Below are positions 1 through 6,175 of a stretch of DNA of 8,445 nucleotides, in pieces. Source of the stretch: Candidatus Brocadiia bacterium. Lineage in GTDB: Bacteria > Planctomycetota > PUPC01 > DSUN01. The first letter of the stretch is position 1; every line of letters begins with the position of its first letter. The DNA lies in NCBI GenBank assembly GCA_016782825.1, contig JADHXT010000130.1, positions 1 to 8,445 on the forward strand. The letters are read 5' to 3'. The position numbers and the translations under genes are program-made. The notes below the pieces were generated by a model. The model worked only from the letters and a program-made list of their open reading frames with translations, searched no databases and was not told the DNA's origin.

Positions 1-502
1 AGATATCGGCGTCGCCGGCCTTGCGGCGGGCGAGGGTGAGGGCTGGGGCAGGGGGATAGATGGTGATGCCGTGGGCGGGTTTGGCCTGCGTGAAGAGGCC
101 GCCTTCGGGCTGGGTGTTTCTGCCCATGAAGATGAGCCGTGCCACGAAGTCGTCGAGGGGCTTGGCCAGGGCGTCGTAGGGCTGGCTCGGCGGGCGGACG
201 GGCAGGCCGGGGGGCGCGAGCAGCGCCACGTCCGAGAGCGCCTGCCACGCGGCCATGCGCTTGATCTCCTCGGGCGTGGTGGAGAGGCCGGCGTCGGCGA
301 GGGCGCGGCCGAAGGCCGGCTTCACCTCCGCGGGGCAGTTGCTGAGCGCGGCCTGGAACTGCGGCGTGTGGAACCAGCCCATCGTGGCCCGACACGCCGC
401 CGGCGGCGACACGAAGCCCGCCTCGAGGTCCACTTGGCCGCCCTGCACAAGACCGCAGGCAGCCAGCAACGCTACTGCACCGAACACGCTGCGACGGTTC
501 AT
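1..502 (-). CDS. Putative lipoprotein, 5' part only (runs off left edge)
   Basis: The frame is open from an ATG at 502-500 to the window edge, giving 167 complete codons with no stop, so the C-terminus is missing. An AGGGGA Shine-Dalgarno (complement of 510-515) sits 7 nt before the ATG. The N-terminus MNRRSVFGAVALLAACG has a short basic n-region, a hydrophobic core and a canonical lipobox L13-A14-A15-C16, so I infer Sec export and lipidation at C16. The rest is Ala/Pro-rich with no motif I can assign. A stretch around residues 31-47 (SPPAACRATMGWFHTPQ) is faintly like the start of some secreted glycoside-hydrolase-like proteins, but this is too weak to name a function. The gene is divergent from the PepSY/two-component locus and has its own promoter at 578-606. 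It is a real gene with high likelihood; its function is unknown. Confidence 0.72.
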   Translation of the reverse strand, partial: MNRRSVFGAVALLAACGLVQGGQVDLEAGFVSPPAACRATMGWFHTPQFQAALSNCPAEVKPAFGRALADAGLSTTPEEIKRMAAWQALSDVALLAPPGLPVRPPSQPYDALAKPLDDFVARLIFMGRNTQPEGGLFTQAKPAHGITIYPPAPALTLARRKAGDADI

Positions 503-522
503 TCTCTTGTCCCCTGTTGTAA

Positions 523-542
523 GGCTCGGATGGCCCCGAGCC
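523..542 (-). promoter_or_regulatory. Leader hairpin of the lipoprotein gene
   Basis: GGCTCGG (523-529) and CCGAGCC (536-542) form a perfect 7-bp GC-rich stem with a 6-nt loop. It lies between the minus-strand promoter at 578-606 and the Shine-Dalgarno at 510-515, so it would form in the mRNA leader about 20 nt before the start codon. No U-run follows, so it is not a typical intrinsic terminator. It could affect mRNA stability or translation; no regulatory ligand can be inferred. Confidence 0.35.
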
Positions 543-577
543 GTTTGCCTGTGGTGTCCGCAAGCGACGACGGCGCG

Positions 578-606
578 ATTCTACGGCTGCCCCGCTACGA
601 AGTCAA
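578..606 (-). promoter_or_regulatory. Sigma70-type promoter of the lipoprotein gene
   Basis: On the minus strand TTGACT (606-601) is separated by exactly 17 nt from TAGAAT (583-578). Both hexamers are one base from the sigma70 consensus. The predicted start near 571 gives a leader of about 70 nt before the ATG at 502. The same hexamers and spacing recur in front of the aldo/keto-reductase operon (6237-6265), which strengthens the call. Confidence 0.65.
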
Positions 607-643
607 GCCGGCGAGGGAAAGAAGAAGCCGAGCCGAGCGAAAC

Positions 644-688
644 TTTTCTGTCCATTTTCAGCTTCCTCTCATCTTCTTCCGCTATACT
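644..688 (+). promoter_or_regulatory. Candidate response-regulator-dependent promoter of the PepSY repeat gene
   Basis: TATACT (683-688) is a good -10, but nothing like TTGACA lies 16-18 nt upstream. Instead two 7-mers in direct orientation, TTTTCTG (644-650) and TTTTCAG (655-661), are separated by 4 nt. A weaker third copy (CTCTCAT, 666-672) continues the 11-nt phase. A 7+4+7 direct repeat next to a -35-less promoter is the arrangement known for PhoB/OmpR-family activators, and such a regulator is encoded just downstream. That this regulator binds here is inference. The gap from the second repeat to the -10 (21 nt) is longer than in a classic pho box unless the weak third copy counts. Confidence 0.4.
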
Positions 689-748
689 GGTGTGTGGATT
701 GGCTCGTGCGAGCCACCGTTCGTCTGGGCGTATGGAAGGAGCCGCGTG

Positions 749-1510
749 ATGAGGAAGCTCGAGTGGATGTCTGTCGCAGTGTTGGCCCTGAGCCTGTCGG
801 TGGCCGTCTGCTTGCCCGTGTGGGCGGAGGCCGGCCTGGACAAAGTCCCCGCCGCCGTGAAGGCCACGATTCTCAAGGAGGCCAAGGGCGCAGCCATCCT
901 CAAGGTGAAGAAGGAGAAGGAAGACGGCGCGGTCGTGTACGAAGCGAAGTTCGTGCGCGACGGCAAGGTCACCGAGGTGGAAGTGGCGCCCTGTGGCAAG
1001 CTCATCTGCACGGAGGTGAAGCTGTCGATGGCCGATGTGCCTGAGGCGGTGAAGGCCACGATCCTCAAGGAGGCGAAGGGCGCGAAGATCGAGGAAGTGG
1101 AGAAGAAGGTCGCCAGCGGCAAGACCACCTACGAAGCCGAGTTTGAGGCGGGTGGCAAGGACGTGGAGATCGAGGTGTCCGCGGACGGCAAGCTGCTGGG
1201 CCGCGAAGTGGAGGCAGCGGACGACGACGCTGACGACGACGACGATGATGACGATGATGACGACGAGCAGGAGGTTTCCATCGATCAGGTGCCTGCGGCG
1301 GTGAAGGCCACGATCCTGAAGGAGGCCAAGGGCGCCAAGATCAAGGAGATCGAGAAGGAAAACAAGCACGGCAAGACCGTGTACGAGGCGGAGTTCGTCG
1401 TCGATGGCAAGGAGATCGAGATCACCGTCGCCGCGGATGGCAAGCTCCTGAAGCGCGAGGTCGAAGACGACGACGACGATGACGACGACGATGATGATGA
1501 TGACAAGTAG
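749..1510 (+). CDS. Secreted triple PepSY-like repeat protein with poly-aspartate tracts
   Basis: The 253-residue protein starts at ATG 749, chosen because AAGGAG (736-741) lies 7 nt upstream and a signal peptide follows directly (hydrophobic core about residues 8-24, likely cleavage near A26/A28). Three tandem modules at about residues 30-92, 93-157 and 179-239 each share VPxAVKATILKEAKGA, a YEA(E/K)F strand and a GK...VEV/IEI...GKL ending. This is the pattern of the small PepSY-like family (PF11396-like, by recognition only). An Asp run follows module 2 (D158-D172, one Ala) and a 13-Asp run plus Lys ends the protein. Module 1 has C82 and C87 where the other modules have Asp and Gly/Lys. The protein is periplasmic or extracellular and very acidic, so cation binding is plausible but inferred. 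It lies 94 nt before the response regulator, and the kinase sensor carries the same module, so it is probably a target or modulator of that two-component system. Confidence 0.9.
   Translation: MRKLEWMSVAVLALSLSVAVCLPVWAEAGLDKVPAAVKATILKEAKGAAILKVKKEKEDGAVVYEAKFVRDGKVTEVEVAPCGKLICTEVKLSMADVPEAVKATILKEAKGAKIEEVEKKVASGKTTYEAEFEAGGKDVEIEVSADGKLLGREVEAADDDADDDDDDDDDDDEQEVSIDQVPAAVKATILKEAKGAKIKEIEKENKHGKTVYEAEFVVDGKEIEITVAADGKLLKREVEDDDDDDDDDDDDDK
836..1465 (+). repeat. Three in-frame PepSY-like repeats, also conserved at DNA level
   Basis: Copies of a 36-nt core start at 857, 1049 and 1301 and encode the identical 12 residues VKATILKEAKGA. By eye each pair of copies differs at only three bases, all synonymous. 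The spacing is 192 nt between copies 1 and 2 and 252 nt between copies 2 and 3, the difference being the acidic linker. The pattern indicates internal duplication with strong protein-level constraint or recent conversion. Confidence 0.85.
1220..1264 (+). repeat. GAY trinucleotide tract encoding the internal poly-Asp linker
   Basis: Fifteen codons encode D158-D172 with a single Ala (GCT) at 161. GAC and GAT are mixed rather than a pure GAC run. The tract forms the linker between PepSY modules 2 and 3. Mixed codons lower slippage risk and suggest that the Asp run itself is selected. Confidence 0.85.
1466..1504 (+). repeat. GAY trinucleotide tract encoding the C-terminal poly-Asp tail
   Basis: Thirteen consecutive GAC/GAT codons (D240-D252) precede a final AAG and the TAG stop. 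It matches the linker tract in composition, and together they give the protein two strongly acidic patches. Length variation between strains would be expected for such a tract. Confidence 0.85.
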
Positions 1511-1512
1511 CC

Positions 1513-1543
1513 GTGGCACAGCCTGCGCGCGGTAGGCTATAAT
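1513..1543 (+). promoter_or_regulatory. Putative promoter of the two-component operon
   Basis: TATAAT (1538-1543) is a perfect -10. GTGGCA (1513-1518) matches TTGACA at 4 of 6 positions, with a rather long 19-nt spacer. The promoter lies directly after the PepSY stop codon (1508-1510). It would start transcription near 1550, giving the regulator a leader of about 55 nt. Read-through from the PepSY gene is also possible, because no terminator with a U-run separates the genes. Confidence 0.5.
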
Positions 1544-1549
1544 GAGGGC

Positions 1550-1579
1550 GCCGAGGCCGGCGACGGGTTCGGCCTCGGC
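1550..1579 (+). promoter_or_regulatory. Strong hairpin at the 5' end of the regulator/kinase mRNA
   Basis: GCCGAGGCC (1550-1558) pairs perfectly with GGCCTCGGC (1571-1579). A further G-C and a G-U pair (1559/1570, 1560/1569) leave a loop of 8 nt. If transcription starts just after the TATAAT at 1538-1543, the hairpin is at the very 5' end of the transcript. No T-run follows, so it is more likely a stabilising or pausing structure than an intrinsic terminator, though a weak attenuating role for read-through from the PepSY gene is possible. Confidence 0.5.
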
Positions 1580-1604
1580 AGCCACTTCACTGAATGGGCG
1601 CAGC

Positions 1605-2275
<671 letters not shown>

Positions 2276-2279
<4 letters not shown>

Positions 2280-3892
2280 GCCGCTCGCTGCACGCTCGCC
2301 TGCTGGCGGGCATCGCGCTCGCCACGATGCTCATCCTGGCGGCCTCGTCGCTGGCTGTCTACGGGCTCATGCGGTCGTCGCTGCTGGCCGAGTTTGACTC
2401 GGCGCTCGTGGGCAAGGCCCGGTCGCTGGCGGCCCTGGTGGAAGCCGACCACGAGGACGGCGATGGTGACGAGAGAATGACGATCGATCGAGTGCCCGAG
2501 GCCGTGCGGGCCGAGATCCTGCGGCGCGCCAAGGGACGAACGGTGGCCGAGATCGAGCGGAAGACGGCCCGCGGCAGGTTCGTCTACGAGGTGGAGGTGC
2601 GGTCGGGCGACGAGGAGGCGGAGTTCGAGGTCCAAGGCGGCCCCGCGCCGGAGGCCGAGCATCGTCCTGTGCACTTCGACCTCGAGTTCGCCGAAGGCGG
2701 CTTCCCCGAGCTCGAACGCGGCGAGCGGCCGGAGTACCTCCAGGTGTGGCAGGCCGGCGGCCACGTGCTGTATGCATCGCCCTCGCTCGATGGCCACACA
2801 TTGCCGCGGCGACCCACCTCCGCTGACGCACCCGTGTGTGGGTCAACAACCCTGCCCGACGGGCGGCGGGGCCGCATGGCCACGCTCACGTTCGAGCCGC
2901 GGGGCGAACACCACGAGGCAGATGAACGGGCCAAGGTGACCCTCGCCCTCGCCCGCGACACGGCGGACGTGGACCACACCCTCGCTCGCCTGCGTTCGCT
3001 GCTCGTGGCGGTGTGTGTGCTGGCCACGGTCGTGTCGGCGGGGGTGCTCACGTGGCTGGTGAAGGTGGGCCTACGGCCCGTGGCACAGCTTGCCCGCCAG
3101 ATCGGCGACATGGGCGAGGACGACCTGTCGGTGCGCATCGCAGAGGGCCGGGCGCCGGCGGAGCTTCTGCCCGTCGTGGCTCGCCTCAACGAACTGCTCG
3201 CGCGACTCGAAGCCGCCTTCGAGCGCGAGAAGTCCTTCAGTGCCGACGTGGCTCACGAACTGCGCACCCCACTCGCAGGCCTGCGAACCACCCTCGAGGT
3301 CGCCCTCGCCGGCGAGCGCGACCTGGCGCTCTTCGAGGAAGGCCTCGGCGACTCCTTGGGCATCACGTGTGAGATGCACGCCATGGTGGAAAACCTGCTG
3401 GCCATGGCCCGATGCGAAGCCGGCCACGCCTCCGTGACGTGCGAGCCTGTAGACCTGCACGACCTGCTGCGGGAATGTTGGGGTCAGGCGGAAGAGCAGG
3501 CCGCAGCGCGCGGGCTGAGCGTCGAATGGCAGCTTGGCGAGCCTTGCACGCTGCAGACCGACCGCGACGCGCTGCGCCTCATCTTGGTCAACGTGCTCGG
3601 CAACGCGCTGGCCCACTCCGACGAGGGGGGCCGCGTGCGCATCGCCACCGAGTCGCGTGACGGTCGCGTGGAACTCCGCGTGACGAACAGCGGAACCACG
3701 CTGAGCGAAGGGCAGGTGGGGCACGTCTTCGAGCGATTCTGGCGAGGCGACGCCGCCCGCAGCGCCACGGGCGTGCACTGCGGCCTCGGCCTCGGCCTGT
3801 GCGAGCGCCTCACGCGGCGCCTGGGCGGCCGCATCACGGCCGCATCCCATCCCAGCGGCGACTTTGTCCTCACCCTCGTCTTCGAGCAGTAG
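2276..3892 (+). CDS. CusS-like sensor histidine kinase with a PepSY-like module in its periplasmic loop
   Basis: This 538-residue inner-membrane kinase starts at GTG 2276 within the regulator's stop codon, with GGAGGAG (2264-2270) 5 nt upstream. TM1 is about 9-31 and TM2 about 241-262, followed by HAMP (about 262-317). The dimerisation/H-box FSADVAHELRTPL has phospho-accepting H327. The N-box has N439 and N443, and the ATPase has F-box FERFW and G2 GLGLGL. The G1 box reads NSGTT rather than DxGxG, as in CusS-type metal sensors. The loop is composite. Residues about 69-119 (TIDRVPEAVRAEILRRAKG...YEVEV...EFEV) are a PepSY-like module matching the upstream secreted repeats, preceded by an acidic DHEDGDGDE. 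Residues about 128-230 (PELERGERPEYLQVW, LYASPSL, LPDGRRGRMATL) look like the ordinary CusS-type sensor. All catalytic motifs look intact. The signal is unknown; the module points to the same ligand or partner as the secreted protein. Confidence 0.93.
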
Positions 3893-3901
3893 CGGGGTGA
3901 T

Positions 3902-3920
3902 GGCCGGCAGCACGCCGGCC
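3902..3920. terminator. GC hairpin at the convergent kinase/higA junction
   Basis: GGCCGGC (3902-3908) and GCCGGCC (3914-3920) form a perfect 7-bp stem with the 5-nt loop AGCAC. It occupies the 42-nt gap between the stops of two convergent genes (3892 plus, 3937 minus). There is no U-run on either strand, so it would be a non-canonical bidirectional terminator or 3'-end stabiliser. Confidence 0.5.
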
Positions 3921-3934
3921 CGGCTCTCGACGCC

Positions 3935-4222
3935 TCAGCCGACCTCGACCAACGGCTTCACGCAGACGTCTATCCGGTGCGTCGCCAGGTCGTAGGCCGA
4001 CTGCGCATTCATCCAGAACTCAGCGGACGTGCCGAGCGCGGCGGAGAGCAGTTGCGCCGTCTCGGGGCTCACGGCGCGGCGCTCGCGCACGATCTCGTTG
4101 ATGCGGCGGACCGGCACGCCAATGTGCGCGGCCAGCGCGGTCTGCGTGATGCCGAGGGGCCGCAGGAACTCCTCGAGCAGGAGCTCCCCTGGCGAAGTGG
4201 GCGTACGGTGTTTCGGCATCAT
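3935..4222 (-). CDS. higA: HigA-type antitoxin, XRE-family HTH, apparently without an intact toxin
   Basis: The 95-residue protein has the HigA/VapI hallmarks in order. These are SPGELLLEEFLRPLGITQ (about 10-27), a helix-turn-helix TALAAHIGVPVRRINEIV (about 28-45) with the R-R-I-N-E-I signature, then RRAVSPETAQLLSAALGTSAEFWMN. Such proteins neutralise a RelE-fold HigB mRNase and repress their own operon. I chose ATG 4222 because AGGTGA (complement of 4231-4236) lies 8 nt upstream. An in-frame GTG at 4234 and a second ATG at 4219 are alternatives. HigB normally sits immediately upstream, but no intact toxin gene is there; 4235-4330 holds at most a decayed tail. It may be a solo regulator or a remnant. 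It converges on the kinase gene. Confidence 0.88.
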   Translation of the reverse strand: MMPKHRTPTSPGELLLEEFLRPLGITQTALAAHIGVPVRRINEIVRERRAVSPETAQLLSAALGTSAEFWMNAQSAYDLATHRIDVCVKPLVEVG

Positions 4223-4234
4223 CTCTCTTCTCAC

Positions 4235-4330
4235 CTATCGGGAGCGGTAGCCCACGACGGATACGTTGTGAGCCGCGCCCTCTTCCGTCAGTGGCGACCG
4301 TCCTGTGTCACAGCCGGGGTTCCCTGACTC
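4235..4330 (-). pseudogene. Possible eroded 3' end of a higB toxin gene
   Basis: A 31-codon open stretch between two stops ends in a TAG (4237-4235) 12 nt before the higA ATG, exactly where a higB stop usually lies. Its last residues, TEEGAAHNVSVVGYRSR, resemble the HigB C-terminus of the type G.A.DVEIVDYH. The upstream part (ESGNPGCDTG...) does not look like HigB in this or the other frames. The match is short, made from memory, and could be chance. Confidence 0.2.
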
Positions 4331-4363
4331 CTACTGCAAGAGGTGAGCAATCTGTGGCCGTTC

Positions 4364-5149
4364 TCAGCGCCCCCTGGGACCGATGCGCACGTTCTCGCGG
4401 ACGAACTTGGCCATCGCCTCGGCCTTCGCCAAGTGGGGAGCAAGGGCTTCGGCTTGATCTCGCTTCAAGAAGATGGTGGACCCGATGGCGAAACGTTCCT
4501 CAGGTCGAATGCTGACGGAGAAACCGTACTTCATGTCCTGTGAGTAGGTAACGCTGTATTCGCCTGCCCTGGCCTCCTTGCGCGTATCTTCCTTGGCGTC
4601 CTTCATCGCCTCCCACTGCTTCTTGGTGTTCTGAAGTTCCTTCCCGATCACCGCTGCCTCCAAAGGAGTTAGGGTGAGTCTCTCGGTCATCATCATCTGC
4701 GGATTGCGCAGATCGAAGGTGAGCCTGTCTGGGGCAAGGTCCAACTCAATCCGCATGTCCCCTTCCTCCGCGACAATCCAGGTAAAGTGCCACTTCTTCA
4801 ACTCGAAGGACTCGGCAGCCGCCGGTTTGGCGGGCCGGGCAACGAGCGTCAAGCGCCTCTTGCTGATCCACCCCGTGATCTTCTTGCCATCCTTCTCGAC
4901 GGAAATCTTGACCCAGTCCTCTTGAACAGCCATGGCCTGCAACTCCGCGCCGGCCTCAAGTGTTGTCAGAGCTTCCTCCCCGTCCTGAACCGGTGTTGGC
5001 CCTGTGGTCACCTGCACCGTATCGCCGGGGCGGATCGACTCTCCGCAGAGGGCAACTGCCGTGCAGGCAAGCAATGTGACGCCGAAGCTGCCGAACAGCA
5101 AACGGCACCTCGCAGGTCTTGCCCCGCCTCGCCCGAACACGCTCGCCAT
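4364..5149 (-). CDS. Secreted protein with an N-terminal bacterial SH3-like domain
   Basis: The 261-residue protein starts at ATG 5149, supported by GAGGGG (complement of 5158-5163) 8 nt upstream and by the signal peptide that follows (basic residues to R16, hydrophobic core about 17-34). A looser lipobox LLAC at C29 leaves lipidation open. Residues about 41-100 read as an SH3b-like domain: GDTVQV, a valine-rich core, AELQAM, EDWVKIS, DGKKITGWISKRRL. An Ala/Pro linker (about 103-110) leads to a C-terminal region of about 150 residues that I do not recognise. That region has ELKKWHFTWIV, an Asp/Leu-rich strand pair, and a charged helix rich in K and E (about 190-215). SH3b domains usually bind peptidoglycan or partner peptides outside the membrane; the role here is unknown. 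It shares strand with the small gene at 5246-5542, with a 96-nt gap. Confidence 0.75.
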   Translation of the reverse strand: MASVFGRGGARPARCRLLFGSFGVTLLACTAVALCGESIRPGDTVQVTTGPTPVQDGEEALTTLEAGAELQAMAVQEDWVKISVEKDGKKITGWISKRRLTLVARPAKPAAAESFELKKWHFTWIVAEEGDMRIELDLAPDRLTFDLRNPQMMMTERLTLTPLEAAVIGKELQNTKKQWEAMKDAKEDTRKEARAGEYSVTYSQDMKYGFSVSIRPEERFAIGSTIFLKRDQAEALAPHLAKAEAMAKFVRENVRIGPRGR

Positions 5150-5245
5150 TGGTCTAACCCCTCTTTGTAGTTCGCGGCCAGGTACTGAGAAGTGAGCTCT
5201 GGCTGCCTCGTTCGCGTTCTCGGGCAACGTTCGAGCTTGAGGGAA

Positions 5246-5542
5246 TTACCGCACGTGTTCCTTGAGATAACAGAACACGGGAGAGAAGTAGCGGCCCCGC
5301 GCGGATGTGGACTGCTTCTTGCCGAAGTTCCGAAAGCAGCTCCTGTCCGGACACCCCTCGCGGAGCCAAATGCGGAAGTATCTCTCAAAGTTGTCCTTGC
5401 TCTGGGGCCGTGCTTGGTCACGCTCGGACTTGTACTCCAGCCTGGTATCAGAGACCTCAACAGTGAACGGCGTTCCGCCCGAGGTCTCAAGCCTCAAGGG
5501 CGCGTGTTTGCGAAGGTACTCCCAGGCAGCTTCGAAATCCAT
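5246..5542 (-). CDS. Small unrecognised protein, 98 residues
   Basis: The gene starts at ATG 5542, where AGAGGAGG (complement of 5547-5554) lies 4 nt upstream; an in-frame ATG at 5563 lacks this. The protein has no signal peptide or membrane segment. It starts MDFEAAWEYLRKHAPLRLET, then GGTPFTVEV, then a charged part with KDNFERYFRIW, and ends YFSPVFCYLKEHV. The spacing of an aromatic helix, a T-x-G-x-PF strand and a K-x-x-FE helix reminds me loosely of small modules associated with restriction or nuclease proteins, but I cannot name a family. It has four Cys-free N-terminal strands/helices and two Cys near the middle (CPDRSC). It lies between hicA and the SH3-like gene and could be cargo of the toxin-antitoxin block. 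Confidence 0.6.
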   Translation of the reverse strand: MDFEAAWEYLRKHAPLRLETSGGTPFTVEVSDTRLEYKSERDQARPQSKDNFERYFRIWLREGCPDRSCFRNFGKKQSTSARGRYFSPVFCYLKEHVR

Positions 5543-5688
5543 GATGCCTCCTCTGGCTGGCAATGGTCGGATACGTCTTTCGTAGGACCGAGTAAACGGG
5601 CTCTCAGGGTTCTTGCTGCTGTCACTACCCTGTGGGCGTTGTCTTTATCTCAGGCTTCATCATTCGCACCAAGACCGGAGCCTCAGAT

Positions 5689-5907
5689 TCACTTGAACTC
5701 GCTACGGGGCAGACCCGACTGGCGGATGATGGATCGAAGCGTGCCCGTCCTGACTCGGCTGTGGTCAGGCACGGGGACGGTGACGGTGGTGTTTTCCAGC
5801 TTCTGCTGCATCACGATGTGGCTTCCACGCCGGCGCACTTCCACGAAGCCGTGCTTTGCCAGAATGCGGCAGACGTCTTTGCCCGACAGCCCCCGCAGCT
5901 TACCCAA
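5689..5907 (-). CDS. hicA: HicA-family mRNA interferase toxin
   Basis: The 72-residue protein has the HicA/YcfA double-stranded RNA-binding-like fold signature. It reads GLSGKDVCRILAKHGF (6-21), RRRGSHIVM with the predicted catalytic H30, and a C-terminal VPVPDHSRVRTGTLRSIIRQSGL. HicA cleaves mRNA and is blocked by HicB. I chose the TTG at 5907 because GGAGG (complement of 5914-5918) lies 6 nt upstream and MGKLRGLSGK is the usual family start. Extending to the ATG at 5976 adds residues that overlap hicB out of frame and match nothing. The gene overlaps the end of hicB by 8 nt, so translation is coupled and antitoxin is made first. The catalytic His and GSH context look intact, so it is probably active. 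Confidence 0.9.
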   Translation of the reverse strand: MGKLRGLSGKDVCRILAKHGFVEVRRRGSHIVMQQKLENTTVTVPVPDHSRVRTGTLRSIIRQSGLPRSEFK

Positions 5908-6121
5908 CGCCCACCTCCAGGCGGGTGATGTACACCTCGCCGTGCAGCCGCTGTCGAACTTCCTCAGGTGAGGCACACTCGAAGAACAGCTCTACCGCCT
6001 CGCGGAGGTTGCTGCGCGCTTCCTCCACGGTGCTGCCCTGGCTCGCGATATCGAGCTCGGCACACTGGGCCACATAGCCATCGTCCTCGCGCTCGATGAT
6101 GGCGGTGAGTTGACGCGTCAT
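5900..6121 (-). CDS. hicB: HicB-family antitoxin, short single-domain form
   Basis: The 73-residue protein starts at ATG 6121 with AGGAG (complement of 6129-6133) 7 nt upstream. It shows the degraded-RNase-H HicB core: LTAIIEREDDGYVAQCAELDIASQG (about 5-29), then the helix TVEEARSNLREAVELFFE (31-48). It binds and neutralises HicA. The C-terminus stops soon after the core (ITRLEVGVG), with no ribbon-helix-helix or HTH segment, so it probably does not repress transcription itself. It is first in the pair and reads from the promoter at 6176-6204. Confidence 0.88.
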   Translation of the reverse strand: MTRQLTAIIEREDDGYVAQCAELDIASQGSTVEEARSNLREAVELFFECASPEEVRQRLHGEVYITRLEVGVG

Positions 6122-6175
6122 GTGCTTGCTCCTGGTACCTGGTCTACCGTTTGGCCTGTGCTGCGGGCGCACTTC

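Noticed and set aside
71..748. Long in-frame N-terminal extension of the PepSY repeat protein
   Set aside because: The extension is Arg/Gly-rich noise antisense to the left-edge lipoprotein gene. A strong Shine-Dalgarno and a signal peptide put the real start at 749.
1514..1528. Sigma54-like TGGCAC element
   Set aside because: The -24 half matches, but the -12 half reads GCGC instead of TTGC. A perfect sigma70 -10 lies next to it, and no enhancer-binding regulator is encoded here.
1542..1604. Earlier ATG start for the response regulator
   Set aside because: The ATG overlaps the TATAAT hexamer, has no Shine-Dalgarno, and would put a 21-residue tail before the conserved MRVLVVED.
3071..3913. 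Long minus-strand frame opposite the kinase
   Set aside because: It is a GC-driven shadow of the kinase coding sequence with no recognisable domain. The kinase motifs on the plus strand are unambiguous.
6131..6142. CCTGG-TA-CCTGG repeat as an operator for HicB
   Set aside because: The HicB here has no DNA-binding tail, and the repeat overlaps the Shine-Dalgarno. It is more likely coincidental.
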